Part shown: positions 8,322 through 17,009 of the stretch, in pieces
Layout: the number at the start of each line of letters is the position of its first letter
How positions within the stretch are numbered: the first letter of the stretch is position 1
Source: JAXDMU01 sp963762435
Lineage (GTDB): Bacteria > Pseudomonadota > Alphaproteobacteria > ATCC43930 > CGMCC-115725
Direction: 5' to 3'
Length of the DNA: 64,000 nucleotides
Assembly: GCA_963762435.1 (NCBI GenBank)
Contig: CAVXLN010000009.1
Coordinates: forward strand, 8,540-72,539
The notes under the pieces: model-generated
Databases searched by the model: none
What the model was told of the DNA's origin: nothing
Seen by the model: the letters and a program-made list of their open reading frames with translations, nothing else
Position numbers and translations under genes: made by a program

Positions 8322-9245
8322 ATGAGCGAGCCCCGGCACTTTCTCGATCTCGATCGGATCGACCGCGGCGAGCTTCGGCGGATCCTCGATCTCGGCCACG
8401 CCTACAAGAAGCCCGCCCCGAATGCCGCCGTCTTGTATGCGGACGACAAGCCGCTCGCCGGCAAGACGCTCGCCATGGTGTTCGAGAAGCCGTCCACCCG
8501 CACTCGCGTCAGCTTCGAGGTGGCGATGCGCCAGCTCGGCGGCGATGTCGTCAATATGATGGGCCAGGACAGCCAGCTCGGCCGCGGCGAGCCGATCGCC
8601 GACACGGCGCGGGTGCTCTCGCGCTATGTCGACATCATCATGCTCAGGACGACCGAGAAGGCGAAGCTCGAGGAGATGGCGCGCTACGCCACGGTGCCGG
8701 TCATCAACGGCCTGACCAACCTCTCGCATCCCTGCCAGATCATGGCCGACCTCATGACGCTCGAGGAGCGCAAGGGCGATGTCGCCGACAAGGTCGTGGC
8801 CTGGAGCGGCGACGGCAACAATGTCGCCGCATCCTGGATCCATGCTGCCGTGCAGTTCGGCTTCGAGCTCCGCGTGGCGACCCCGGACGAGCTCAAGCCG
8901 CCCAAGCCGCTGATGGACTGGGCATCCGCCAACAGCGCCAAGGTCCGCTTCACGGCCGATCCCGAGGCCGCCGTCGGCGGGGCCGATTGCGTCGTCACCG
9001 ACACCTGGGTGTCGATGGGGGTCGAGGCGAGCGTCAACCGCCATAATCTTCTCGCCCCCTACCGGGTCGATGAGCGCCTGATGGCGAAGGCCGACAAGGA
9101 GGCGATCTTCATGCATTGCCTGCCCGCCAAGCGCGGCGAGGAAGTGACGGCCGGCGTCATCGACGGGCCGCAAAGTGCCGTCTGGGACGAGGCGGAAAAC
9201 CGCCTCCATGCCCAGAAGGCCATTCTGGCGTGGTGCCTTGCCTGA
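8322..9245 (+). CDS. argF: Ornithine carbamoyltransferase
   Basis: 307 residues, normal for the family. It joins carbamoyl phosphate and ornithine to make citrulline. The carbamoyl-phosphate site is EKPSTRTRVSFE (S58-T-R-T-R62), followed by NLSHPCQIMADLMTL. The ornithine-binding part includes DTWVSMG and the cysteine-containing HCLPAKRGEEV near the C-terminus. It starts 3 bases after argD and shares its promoter and leader. The hslO frame appears to begin inside its last codons. Confidence 0.96.
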   Translation: MSEPRHFLDLDRIDRGELRRILDLGHAYKKPAPNAAVLYADDKPLAGKTLAMVFEKPSTRTRVSFEVAMRQLGGDVVNMMGQDSQLGRGEPIADTARVLSRYVDIIMLRTTEKAKLEEMARYATVPVINGLTNLSHPCQIMADLMTLEERKGDVADKVVAWSGDGNNVAASWIHAAVQFGFELRVATPDELKPPKPLMDWASANSAKVRFTADPEAAVGGADCVVTDTWVSMGVEASVNRHNLLAPYRVDERLMAKADKEAIFMHCLPAKRGEEVTAGVIDGPQSAVWDEAENRLHAQKAILAWCLA

Positions 9246-10185
9246 GCAGGGTTCAGCGGGTCCGGCCGACGATCTGATCCGGCCGTTCCAGATCGACCCC
9301 TTCGCGCTCCGGGGCCGCTATGTCCGGCTCGGCCCGGCGCTTGACCGCATCATCGGTCAGCACGGCTATCCGGATCCGGTGGCTGGGATTCTGGGCGAGG
9401 CGGTGGCACTGGCGGCGACACTCGCTGGCGCCCTGAAATATGAGGGTGTCTTCACGCTCCAGACCAAGGGCGACGGGCCGATCGGCCTGATGGTCGCCGA
9501 CGTGACCTCGGACGGCGCCATCCGCGGCTATGCCCAATATGATGCCGAGGCCTTGGCCGAGCGCGGCGAGGCGGGCAACTCGGTGCAGCGCCTCATCGGG
9601 GCCGGATATCTCGCCTTCACGGTCGACCAGGGCCAGCATACCGAGCGCTATCAGGGCATCGTCGAGATCACCGGCGCCAATCTCGCCGAGTGCGTCCATC
9701 ATTATTTCCGCCAGTCGGAGCAGATCGAGGTCGGCATCCGCGTCGCGTGCCAGAAGGATGAAGCGGGCCATTGGCGCGCCGGCGCCATCATGCTGCAGCG
9801 CCTGCCGCTCGAAGGCGGCCATGAGAGCCATCTGGCCTTCTCGGGCGACGGCGAGGGTGAGGCGCAGGATGATGGTTGGCGCCGGGCTCTCGTCCTGCTC
9901 GGCACCTCGACCGATGCCGAGCTCACCTCGGCCGAGCTCGATTCGGATGCGTTGCTGTTCCGTCTCTTCCACGAGGATGGCGTGCGCGTCTATCCGGCGC
10001 AATCGCTGGACGCGCGCTGCCGTTGCTCGCGCGAGCGGATCGAGCATGTGCTCGAAACCCTGCCGGAGGAGGATCTCCGCCACCTCCTTGTCGACGGCAA
10101 GGTGGGCGTCACCTGCGAGTTCTGCTCGACCCATTACGCGTTCACGCTCGACGAGATCGAAACTCTTGCGGCTCGGGGGCGTTGA
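9238..10185 (+). CDS. hslO: Redox-regulated chaperone Hsp33
   Basis: About 315 residues from a TTG at 9238 that overlaps argF by 8 bases. An in-frame ATG at 9175 lies deep in argF and is less likely. The N-terminal part begins DDLIRPFQIDPFALRGRYVR, as expected for Hsp33. The C-terminal zinc redox switch is complete: CRCSRERIEHVLETL followed by VTCEFCSTHYAF, giving the CxC and CxxC cysteines. Under oxidative stress these release zinc and activate holdase activity in the cytoplasm. argF-hslO adjacency recurs in alphaproteobacteria. The start codon is the uncertain part. Confidence 0.92.
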   Translation: MPEQGSAGPADDLIRPFQIDPFALRGRYVRLGPALDRIIGQHGYPDPVAGILGEAVALAATLAGALKYEGVFTLQTKGDGPIGLMVADVTSDGAIRGYAQYDAEALAERGEAGNSVQRLIGAGYLAFTVDQGQHTERYQGIVEITGANLAECVHHYFRQSEQIEVGIRVACQKDEAGHWRAGAIMLQRLPLEGGHESHLAFSGDGEGEAQDDGWRRALVLLGTSTDAELTSAELDSDALLFRLFHEDGVRVYPAQSLDARCRCSRERIEHVLETLPEEDLRHLLVDGKVGVTCEFCSTHYAFTLDEIETLAARGR

Positions 10186-10267
10186 AGAGGGGGCATCCCC
10201 CCTTGAACCAAAAGAGCGTCCCATGCCATTTTCCGGTTCGCCTTCGACGTTGGAAAAGCGCCGAATC

Positions 10268-10855
10268 ATGCTCCGCCGTTTCGCCGTTCCCCTGATCCTG
10301 CTCGGCCTTGCCGCCTGCGCCTCGCCGGAGCCGCCGCCGCCGCGCTTTCCGGATGTCCATTTTCTCAACAAGCCGCCGCTGGCGCTCGATGTCGGCTCGG
10401 TCAGTGTCGCCAGCAATTTCCAGCCGAGCTTCCGCGCGCCCGATGTCGAGCATGAATTCGCCGTGCCGCCGCAGCGGGCGCTCGAGAATCTGGGCCACGA
10501 CCGGTTCCGTGCGATTTCGCCGCAATCGGATCACCGCGCGGTCTTCACCATCGACGATGCCAGCGTGCGCGAGGTCCAGCTGCCTTTGAGCGGCGGCGTC
10601 ACGGGGGCGGTCACGCGCGAGCAGGCGCAGCGCTACGATGCCCATGCCGCGGTCAAGCTCGAGATCCTGGATCAGAACGGCTTCGTCGAGCGCACGGCCA
10701 CGGCCACCGCCACCGTCACCCGCTCCGTGCCCGAAGGCATTACGCTCAATGACCGCGATCAGGTCTGGTACGATATGACCGTGGCCTTGGCACAGACGAT
10801 CGACCGCGAGCTCGAGCAGCAGATCCGCAGCACCTTCTACCCCTATCTCCAGTGA
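10268..10855 (+). CDS. Putative lipoprotein of unknown function
   Basis: 195 residues from the ATG at 10268. An ATG at 10223 would add 15 residues in front of the signal sequence and is less likely. The signal peptide MLRRFAVPLILLGLAAC ends in a lipobox (LAAC, Cys17). The mature part starts Pro-rich and contains a repetitive TATATATVTRS strand and DQVWYDMTVALAQTIDREL. The C-terminal helix resembles small outer-membrane lipoproteins often annotated as hypothetical beside hslO. It is 82 bases after hslO and 5 bases before the next lipoprotein, probably one transcript. Function unknown. Confidence 0.75.
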   Translation: MLRRFAVPLILLGLAACASPEPPPPRFPDVHFLNKPPLALDVGSVSVASNFQPSFRAPDVEHEFAVPPQRALENLGHDRFRAISPQSDHRAVFTIDDASVREVQLPLSGGVTGAVTREQAQRYDAHAAVKLEILDQNGFVERTATATATVTRSVPEGITLNDRDQVWYDMTVALAQTIDRELEQQIRSTFYPYLQ

Positions 10856-10860
10856 GATCG

Positions 10861-11394
10861 ATGCGCCTTAGTCGGAATTGGGTTGCCCTGCTGCTCGCCG
10901 CGAGCTTGGCCGCGTGCGGTGCGCCGCCGGTTTCGGTCGCCGATTATCCGAGCTTCGGCGAGATCAAGGCCGTGTTCGTGAACGGGCGGGACGACCATGT
11001 CGTCACCGTCCGCGCGCTCGACCGGTTGCCGATCACCGAGGCCACGCTCATCTGGGGCGACGGGTCCGACGAGGTTCCGGCGGAATCGATCGACAGCGTC
11101 GCCAACCCGACGATCGGCGCCTATGGCCAGAACGACCAGACTTTCACCCAACTCAATGGCCAGGCCGTCGCGATCGGCGGCGCGGCGCCGGCGCCGCCCA
11201 CGCCGGGTGGCCACCAATCGACCACGACGCTGATCGGCCAGACCGCGTCGGTGGCGCTCATCCGCCTGCCCGAGCTCGCGGTCTATCGCGAGCATTGGCA
11301 GGAAGCCAAGATCCGGGTCCAGCTCGGGACGGGCGACGAGGGCCGGACCGAAACCCTGCCCGCACCGCCGCCGCCCAAGCTCAACCCGACATAA
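10861..11394 (+). CDS. Putative lipoprotein of unknown function
   Basis: 177 residues from the ATG at 10861. The signal peptide has lipobox LAAC (Cys19). The mature part (SFGEIKAVFVNGRDDHVVTV, then RLPITEATLIWGDGSDEVPA) is a beta-rich unknown domain, followed by a Pro-rich linker and the tail PAPPPPKLNPT. It begins 5 bases after the preceding lipoprotein gene, so the pair is probably translated together and sorted to the outer membrane. No family recognised. Confidence 0.7.
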   Translation: MRLSRNWVALLLAASLAACGAPPVSVADYPSFGEIKAVFVNGRDDHVVTVRALDRLPITEATLIWGDGSDEVPAESIDSVANPTIGAYGQNDQTFTQLNGQAVAIGGAAPAPPTPGGHQSTTTLIGQTASVALIRLPELAVYREHWQEAKIRVQLGTGDEGRTETLPAPPPPKLNPT

Positions 11395-11416
11395 CCTCAC
11401 GCGCGGAACCCCCATC

Positions 11417-12289
11417 ATGGCCAGAAAGATCGCGGTCGTAGGCTTGGGTCTGATGGGGGCGTCGATCGCCGGCAAGCTGATCGATGCCGGCTTCGATCTC
11501 ACTGTCTGGAACCGCTCCGAGGCCAAGGCCCAGCCGCTCATCGCCCGCGGTGCTAAATGGGCGGCGAGCCCGGCGGCCGCCGCGACCGAGGCCGAGATCG
11601 TCATAACCATGGTCACCGACGATTCGGCCGTGCGCGCCGTCGTCGCTGGTGCCGAAGGGGTGCTGGGCGGGCTCGGGACGGGCGGAATCATCATCGATAT
11701 GAGCACGATCCTGCCGGCCACCAGTCGCGGCATGGCGGCTCAGGCGACCGAGCGCGGACTCCATTATCTCGATTGCCCGGTCTCGGGCAGCACCGATGTC
11801 GTGGCGCGGGGCGCGCTCGCCATCTTCGCCGGCGGCGATGCCCAAGCGCTCGATCGCTGCCGCGAGGTGCTGGCGCCGCTTGCGGGTTCCGTCACCCATA
11901 TGGGCGGCTCGGGGGCGGGGACGGCGACCAAGCTCGTCGTCAACGGCGTCATGGGCATCGGCATCCAGGCGATCGCCGAAGGGTTGGCGCTCGGCACTGG
12001 CCTGGGCCTCGGCCGCGACGCGCTGATCGCCGCACTGGCCGGCACCAGCACCGTCTCGCCCTCGCAGAAGAAGCGGCTCGAAGCGGCCCGCCGCGGCGAC
12101 TTCGCGCCGGGCTTCACACTCGCCAATCTCTTGAAGGATTTCGGCCTGATCCTGGCGGCAGCGGCCGAAGCGCAGGTCGCGATGCCGGCGCTCGCGACAA
12201 CCGCCCATTTCGCCGGCTTGGCCTCGGCCGAAGAACGCGGGCTCGATTGTGCGATCACGATTGAGACGATGGCGAAGCTGAGAAAGTAA
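11417..12289 (+). CDS. NAD(P)-dependent beta-hydroxyacid dehydrogenase (3-hydroxyisobutyrate dehydrogenase family)
   Basis: 290 residues. The N-terminal Rossmann fold is VVGLGLMGASIAGKLIDAGF. The substrate loop DCPVSGSTDVVARGALAIFA carries the SG motif of the family, and the catalytic lysine lies in GSGAGTATKLVVNG. The C-terminal all-helical domain has the usual LLKDFGLILAAA. It would oxidise or reduce a small beta-hydroxyacid (3-hydroxyisobutyrate, tartronate semialdehyde, glyoxylate type); sequence alone does not fix the substrate. It ends at the dispersed repeat beginning at 12291. Confidence 0.88.
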   Translation: MARKIAVVGLGLMGASIAGKLIDAGFDLTVWNRSEAKAQPLIARGAKWAASPAAAATEAEIVITMVTDDSAVRAVVAGAEGVLGGLGTGGIIIDMSTILPATSRGMAAQATERGLHYLDCPVSGSTDVVARGALAIFAGGDAQALDRCREVLAPLAGSVTHMGGSGAGTATKLVVNGVMGIGIQAIAEGLALGTGLGLGRDALIAALAGTSTVSPSQKKRLEAARRGDFAPGFTLANLLKDFGLILAAAAEAQVAMPALATTAHFAGLASAEERGLDCAITIETMAKLRK

Positions 12290-12290
12290 C

Positions 12291-12417
12291 CCCTCGCCCG
12301 CTTGGCGGGAGAGGGAGGGACCCGCTTGCGGGAGGGTGAGGGTGTGGCCTCGGAATCTCGCGCTTACCCTCACCCACTCGCTGCGCTCGTCGCCCTCTCC
12401 CGCCAGGCGGGCGAGGG
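12291..12417. repeat. Dispersed palindromic repeat, copy 1
   Basis: 127 bases bounded by 25-base inverted arms (12291-12315 and 12393-12417) of the type CCCTCGCCCGC...GGGAGAGGG, with one mismatch between arms. A nested second stem pairs GGGTGAGGGT (about 12334-12343) with ACCCTCACCC (12366-12375). A close relative with identical left arm is at 26496-26628. It fills the space between two convergent genes and could fold as a long hairpin, possibly acting as a terminator. Confidence 0.85.
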
Positions 12418-12427
12418 CTATTTGGGG

Positions 12428-13217
12428 CTACTTCTCCTTCACCTCACACTCATCGACCGTCGGGCAGAGATGGTCGAAACTCACCACCAGCGGCATCCAG
12501 GCGACCGAGACGCGCAGATAGATCGGCAGCAGCCGGTCGTCGTCGGTCAGCCTCAGCTCGACTTTGCGGGGTGCATCGTCGGGGTCGCCGTCGTCGCTCG
12601 AACTCGCCCTTGAATCCCGCGATCGGATGCAGCCAGAGCTCGAGCCGGAGGAAAGTCTCGCCGGGCTCGTCCTTGGGCAGGATGTGCCACATCACGTCGA
12701 AGCGCCGCGCGCCGTCATAGATCGGCATGCGGTAATCGATTCCGGGCTGGCGCGGCTGAGTGCTCAACCCGTGGCGCAGGACGGTGATCGCGGTCAGGGG
12801 GTCGATGACGTCGCGACGGTACTGCTCGTCGAGCGGCGCCTTGCGGCTGGTATCCTCGGGCCCGCGCTCGGTGATGACGGCGCCGTCGCGCGGCACCATG
12901 CGCATGCTGATATGGCTGTCGGTGCGCTTGCGGAGCGAATAGAGCGCGTCATACCGGCTCGGCGCCGGCCCGGCATTGGCGAGCTTGCCCTCGCTCACGG
13001 CCTTGCCGGCGAAATGGGTGAACCAGCGCGGCATGCCCTTGGTCGCGATATGGATCTGGTCGCGATATGCCGCCCCGTCATCGTCGAGCTGCAGCTCGAT
13101 ATCGGCCGCGGGCAAGGCGGCCCAGGAGGCGTGATAGGCGGCGGCGATCTCGGCCCCATGTGCCGGCATCGCGGTGATGAGCGCCATCAGGAGGATCGGA
13201 AAAGGGCGAAAGGACAT
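12428..13217 (-). pseudogene. DUF3108-like exported protein, frameshifted near its C-terminus
   Basis: The protein starts at 13217 with a signal peptide (MSFRPFPILLMALITAMPAHG-AEI) and runs as a DUF3108-like envelope protein (YHASWAALPAADIELQLDDD, RYDALYSLRKR, PRDGAVITERGPEDTSRKA) to IAGFKGEFE near 12605. After that the open frame becomes Arg-rich nonsense and ends at 12450. In the next frame a sensible ending is present (DDAPRKVELRLTDDDRLLPI, VSVAWMPLVVSFDHL, DECEVKEK) with its stop at 12428. A single-base indel around 12590-12612, real or a sequencing error, explains this. The full product would be about 262 residues. Confidence 0.75.
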
Positions 13218-13242
13218 GACCCCTCGAAACCATGTATGCGAC

Positions 13243-13268
13243 AGCGGCGGACCGATCGGCCCGCCGCT
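13243..13268 (-). terminator. Hairpin after ada
   Basis: AGCGGCGG (13243-13250) pairs with CCGCCGCT (13261-13268) around a 10-base loop, 43 bases beyond the ada stop. No T-run follows, so it is a weak intrinsic-terminator candidate. Confidence 0.4.
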
Positions 13269-13311
13269 ATTCTACACATGAATCGGCATTCGCGTTCCCG
13301 CCCAGATGTCG

Positions 13312-14382
13312 CTACTTGCCGGCCTCGCGGTCGAGCAGCGCCTGCTTGCGCTCCACACCCCAGCGATACCCGGACAGGCTGCCGTCCCGAGCGATGACCC
13401 GGTGGCACGGCACCGCCATCGCCACGGGATTGGCGGCACAGGCAGCGGCGACCGCGCGAGCCGCCTTAGGCTCGCCGATCCGGCCGGCGATCTCGCTATA
13501 GCTCGCCGTGGCGCCCGTCGGGATCTCCTGCAACGCCTTCCAGACGCGGCGCTGGAACGAGGTGCCCTGGATGTCGAGCGGCAGATCGAGCCCGCGCGCG
13601 GGCCGGTCGATGAAGGCGGCGACAGTCGCGAGCTTTTCCTTGAGCCCGGCATCGTCCCGCATCGTCTCGGCATGGGGGAAGCGAGCCTCGACCCGGGCTT
13701 CCAAGGCCGCCTCGTCCCGCCCGAACTCGATCATGCAGATGCCGGCCTCGGTCGCCGCCACCACGATCCGGCCGAGCGGAGTCGCTTCGGTGCTCCAGCG
13801 GATCGTCTCGCCGCGCGCACCCGCCCGGAACGTGGCGGGCCGCATGCCGAGCGTCGCATCGGCCGCCTCATAGAGCCGGCTCGACGAGCCGTATCCCGCC
13901 CCATAGATCGCCTCGGTCACGGTCGCGCCGGATTCGAGCTCCGCCTGCAGCTTGCCGGTCCGCTTGGCGGCGGCGTAGTCGCGCGGCGTGACACCCACGA
14001 TGGCTTTGAACAGGCGGTGGAAATGATAGGGGCTGAGCCCGACCGCATCGGCCAGCGCGTTCAAGGTCGGCGGCGTCTCGGCCGCATCGATGAGCGCGCA
14101 GGCCTGGCGGATCTGGGCCAGCTGCGCCTCGCCGACCGAGCGGCCGGTCGGGCGGCAGCGCTTGCAGGGGCGCCAGCCCGCCTTCTGGGCCGCCTCGGTC
14201 GTGTCGTAGAAGGCGACATTCTCGCGCCGCGGCTGGCGCGAGCCACAGGTCGGCCGGCAGAACACGCCCGTCGTCATCACCGCGTAGAAGAATTGCCCTT
14301 CGGCCGCGGCATCGCGCGTCTGGACCGCCTGCCAACGGGACTCGTCGGTGCGGTAGGTGTCGTCCATCGTCATTCCGTCCAT
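13312..14382 (-). CDS. ada: Bifunctional Ada: methylphosphotriester/O6-methylguanine-DNA methyltransferase and transcriptional activator
   Basis: 356 residues with all three Ada parts. The N-terminal zinc/methyl-acceptor domain has four cysteines (C42, C46, C73, C76 in FCRPTCGSR and WRPCKRCRPTG). An AraC-type HTH follows (LADAVGLSPYHFHRLFKAIV). The C-terminal O6-methylguanine methyltransferase has AAACAANPVAMAVPCHRV, with acceptor Cys about 326. The protein removes alkyl groups from DNA and, once methylated on its N-terminal Cys, activates the adaptive response. The start could be the ATG two or three residues further in. No alkB or alkA is adjacent. Confidence 0.95.
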   Translation of the reverse strand: MDGMTMDDTYRTDESRWQAVQTRDAAAEGQFFYAVMTTGVFCRPTCGSRQPRRENVAFYDTTEAAQKAGWRPCKRCRPTGRSVGEAQLAQIRQACALIDAAETPPTLNALADAVGLSPYHFHRLFKAIVGVTPRDYAAAKRTGKLQAELESGATVTEAIYGAGYGSSSRLYEAADATLGMRPATFRAGARGETIRWSTEATPLGRIVVAATEAGICMIEFGRDEAALEARVEARFPHAETMRDDAGLKEKLATVAAFIDRPARGLDLPLDIQGTSFQRRVWKALQEIPTGATASYSEIAGRIGEPKAARAVAAACAANPVAMAVPCHRVIARDGSLSGYRWGVERKQALLDREAGK

Positions 14383-14467
14383 GATCCGTCTCCAGCATTG
14401 GCTGATGACGAGAAGATGGCCTGAGTCCGCCTAGCGCTCTATCTGGCCCTTGCGGTCAAATCCGAGA

Positions 14468-15625
14468 TTATCCTTGCCCGGCGATCCAGGCGCCGAACCG
14501 GTCCATGAATTGGCCGCCCAGCGCCCATTGCTCGAGCGACATCCATTCATCGGGCTTGTGCGCCTGGTCGATCGAGCCCGGGCCGCACACGATCGCGGAA
14601 AGGCCGGCTTCCTGGAAGAGTCCGGCCTCGGTGCCGAAAGAGACGACGCCGGTTCCGTTGGCGCCGGTAAGATTCCGCACCAGCGCTTCGGCCGGCCCGT
14701 CGCGCTCCGGCGCCAGCGGCGGCACGCCTATGGCATGCTCGGTCACGACAGAGGCGCCATCATAGACCCGGCGCATCTTCGGCAGCACCTCGCTCTCGAT
14801 GAAGCCCTCGATTTCGGTCGTGATCGCCTTCGCATCGGTGCCCGGCACCGCCCGGAATTCCCAGGTGAAGACGCATTCGCGCGCGATGATGTTCTGCGCC
14901 GTGCCGCCGCGGATCGTGCCGACATTGAAGGTCGTGTAGGGCGGATCGAACGGCGAGGTCGGATCGGCCGTCTCGCGGAAGCGCGTCGCGATCCGATCGA
15001 TCTTGCCGATGATCTCGGCCGCGGCCGAAATCGCGCTGACGCCGCGATGGGTATTGGCCGAATGACCGTCGAGCCCGGTGACGCGCGTGGTGAAGCGCCT
15101 TCCGCCCTTATGCGCATTGACCGGCATGAGCAGCGTCGGCTCGCCGATGATGGCGAGCTGCGGCCGGGCTTCGCCTTCGGGCAGATGATGGATCAGGTGG
15201 CGCACGCCGAGGCAGCCGACCTCCTCGTCGAAGGAGAAGGCGAAATGCACCGGCATCCGCCTTGCCTGCGCCTTGAAGCTCTCGAGCCGGGAGAGGGCGA
15301 GGGCAATGAAGCCCTTCATGTCGCTGGCACCGCGCGCATAAAGCTTGTCGCCGCGCTCGGTCAGCGTGAAGGGGTCGCTCGTCCAATCCTGGCCGTCGAC
15401 CGGCACCACGTCGGTATGGCCCGACAGCACCACGCCGCCCGGCTTTTCCGGCCCGATCGTGGCGTAGAGATTGGCCTTGGTCCGCGCCTCGTCATAGGTC
15501 AATCCGACCGCAATGCCGTGGCCGTCGAGGAAATCGGCGATCCATTCGATGAGCGAAAGGTTCGACTTGACCGAGGTCGTGTCGAAACCGATCAATCGTT
15601 CGAGGATCTGGCGGTCGGTCAGCAT
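14468..15625 (-). CDS. argE: Acetylornithine deacetylase (M20 family)
   Basis: 385 residues. It hydrolyses N-acetylornithine to ornithine, the substrate of the nearby ArgF. The di-zinc M20 motifs are present: LSGHTDVVPVDGQDW (metal His and Asp), ASDMKGFIALAL, and FSFDEEVGCLGV with the catalytic Glu-Glu. The dimerisation-domain segment KGGRRFTTRVTGLDGHSANT follows, and the C-terminal metal His lies in QAHKPDEWMSLEQ. It is last in apaG-folE-argE, 18 bases after folE. argE together with argD-argF suggests a linear acetyl cycle. Confidence 0.93.
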   Translation of the reverse strand: MLTDRQILERLIGFDTTSVKSNLSLIEWIADFLDGHGIAVGLTYDEARTKANLYATIGPEKPGGVVLSGHTDVVPVDGQDWTSDPFTLTERGDKLYARGASDMKGFIALALSRLESFKAQARRMPVHFAFSFDEEVGCLGVRHLIHHLPEGEARPQLAIIGEPTLLMPVNAHKGGRRFTTRVTGLDGHSANTHRGVSAISAAAEIIGKIDRIATRFRETADPTSPFDPPYTTFNVGTIRGGTAQNIIARECVFTWEFRAVPGTDAKAITTEIEGFIESEVLPKMRRVYDGASVVTEHAIGVPPLAPERDGPAEALVRNLTGANGTGVVSFGTEAGLFQEAGLSAIVCGPGSIDQAHKPDEWMSLEQWALGGQFMDRFGAWIAGQG

Positions 15626-15643
15626 CAGGAACGGGCTCCGCGG

Positions 15644-16279
15644 TCAGATATTGGCCGGCGTGCCGGCACCGGGCAGGTTGAGCATGGCCAGGAACTCCTT
15701 GCGCGTATCCGAATTCTCACGAAAGGCGCCCAGCATGCGGCTTGTTAGCATCGACACGCCCGGCTTGTGCACCCCGCGCGTCGTCATGCATTGATGCGCC
15801 GCATCGATGACGACGGCGACGCCCTTGGGCTGCAGCACCTCTTCGAGCGTATTGGCGATCTGCGCCGTCATCTTCTCCTGGATGGTCAGGCGCTTGGCAA
15901 AGACCTCGACCAGCCGCGCCAGCTTCGAGATGCCGACGACACGGTTGGACGGGAGGTACGCGATGTGCGCGCGGCCGATGATCGGCACCAGATGATGCTC
16001 GCAATGGCTTTCGAACCGGATGTCCTTCAGCAGCACCATCTCGTCATAGCCGTCGGTCTCCTCGAAGGTGCGCTGCAGCAGTGCTACCGGATCCTCGCCA
16101 TAGCCCGAGAAGAACTCTTCGTAGGAGCGCACGACGCGGTCGGGCGTACCCTTCAGCCCCTCGCGCTCGGGATCGTCGCCGGCCCAGCGCAACAGCGTGC
16201 GGACGGCCGCTTCGGCCTCCTCGCGGCTTGGCCGGCCCGCGAGGGCAGGAGAGGGGACTGGATGAATCGTATCGGGCAT
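15644..16279 (-). CDS. folE: GTP cyclohydrolase I
   Basis: 211 residues, the normal length for FolE (type IA). It converts GTP to dihydroneopterin triphosphate, the first step of folate (and queuosine) synthesis. Zinc and active-site motifs are intact: FESHCEHHLVPIIGRAHIAY, SKLARLVEVFAKRLTIQEKM and AHQCMTTRGVHKPGVSMLT, with the last zinc Cys in HQC. It lies between apaG and argE with short gaps (23 and 18 bases), so it belongs to that transcript. Confidence 0.96.
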   Translation of the reverse strand: MPDTIHPVPSPALAGRPSREEAEAAVRTLLRWAGDDPEREGLKGTPDRVVRSYEEFFSGYGEDPVALLQRTFEETDGYDEMVLLKDIRFESHCEHHLVPIIGRAHIAYLPSNRVVGISKLARLVEVFAKRLTIQEKMTAQIANTLEEVLQPKGVAVVIDAAHQCMTTRGVHKPGVSMLTSRMLGAFRENSDTRKEFLAMLNLPGAGTPANI

Positions 16280-16302
16280 GATGGCTCCTGAGCCGCTTCT
16301 TG

Positions 16303-16695
16303 TTAGTGCCGTTGGGCGTTCTGATGCGGCGAGTTGAGCGAGAAGGCGGGGATCGCGACCTCGAACTGCTCGCTCTCGGCGGTTTCCATGCGGTAGATGC
16401 CGGTCATGATGCCGGAGGGTGTCGACAGCGGCGCCCCGCTTTCATAATCGAAGCTCTCGCCGGGCTTCAGCACCGGCTGCTCGCCGACCACGCCGACGCC
16501 GCCGGTCTCGCGCTTGCGGCCGAGCGCATCGATGATCTGCCACAGCCGCGAGCGCAGCTGCACCGTCTCGCTGCCCAGATTCTCGATGCGAATCTCATAG
16601 GACCAGACGAACCGGTTCTGCTCGGGCGAGGATTGGTCCGGGAGGTAGGAGGGCCGCACCGTGATGCGGATTGAACGCGTGGTCTGGGTGTACAT
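16303..16695 (-). CDS. apaG: ApaG domain protein
   Basis: 130 residues from the ATG at 16695 (MYTQTTRSIRITVRPSYLPD), which matches the usual N-terminus. An upstream in-frame ATG at 16767 adds residues unlike the family. The body is the ApaG/DUF525 fibronectin-like beta-sandwich: FVWSYEIRIENLGSETVQLR, WQIIDALGRKRETGGVGVVG, PVLKPGESFDYESGAPLSTP, GIMTGIYRM. Family members are linked to Co/Mg resistance and diadenosine tetraphosphate metabolism; the biochemical role is unclear. First gene of apaG-folE-argE. Confidence 0.92.
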   Translation of the reverse strand: MYTQTTRSIRITVRPSYLPDQSSPEQNRFVWSYEIRIENLGSETVQLRSRLWQIIDALGRKRETGGVGVVGEQPVLKPGESFDYESGAPLSTPSGIMTGIYRMETAESEQFEVAIPAFSLNSPHQNAQRH

Positions 16696-16850
16696 GAGAT
16701 CGCTTTTGGTGGCGCCGATGCCCGAGCCTATCACCCCAAGCTTGGGTGTCGGGCAGGCCAGATTCAAGGGTCCGGCCGGCGAGGGGCAGCCAGCATAGCG
16801 GAAGCCCCCTTGATTTGGCGAGACGGGATCTTGGGGTGCTCCTTGCCATC

Positions 16851-16879
16851 TTGTCAGGGCAGGGCCGCCTCCCTATAGT
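16851..16879 (+). promoter_or_regulatory. Promoter of tRNA-Gly
   Basis: TTGTCA (16851-16856), 17-base spacer, TATAGT (16874-16879). The predicted start near 16886 is about 11 bases before the mature tRNA 5' end, an ordinary arrangement for a single tRNA gene. Confidence 0.7.
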
Positions 16880-16896
16880 CCGCTACCGCCGCGATC

Positions 16897-16970
16897 GCGG
16901 GTGTAGCTCAATGGTAGAGCAGAAGCTTCCCAAGCTTACGACGAGGGTTCGATTCCCTTCACCCGCTCCA
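16897..16970 (+). tRNA. tRNA-Gly (anticodon CCC)
   Basis: 74 bases with full cloverleaf: acceptor stem GCGGGTG pairing with CACCCGC, D-arm GCTC/GAGC, anticodon loop TTCCCAA (CCC, decodes GGG), T-arm GAGGG-TTCGATT-CCCTT, discriminator T and encoded CCA. The last position of the anticodon stem (27-43) is G-A unpaired, which I have seen in other alphaproteobacterial tRNA-Gly(CCC). It has its own promoter 18 bases upstream. Three genes of unknown function follow directly, but I found no repeat of the tRNA 3' end downstream that would mark an integration site. Confidence 0.97.
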
Positions 16971-17009
16971 GCGTAGGATGACCATCCGATCGCGACGAGG
17001 AACGCAGCC

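Noticed and set aside
9175..9237. ATG start for hslO at 9175
   Set aside because: Would place 21 codons inside argF with non-Hsp33 residues; TTG at 9238 fits the family N-terminus better.
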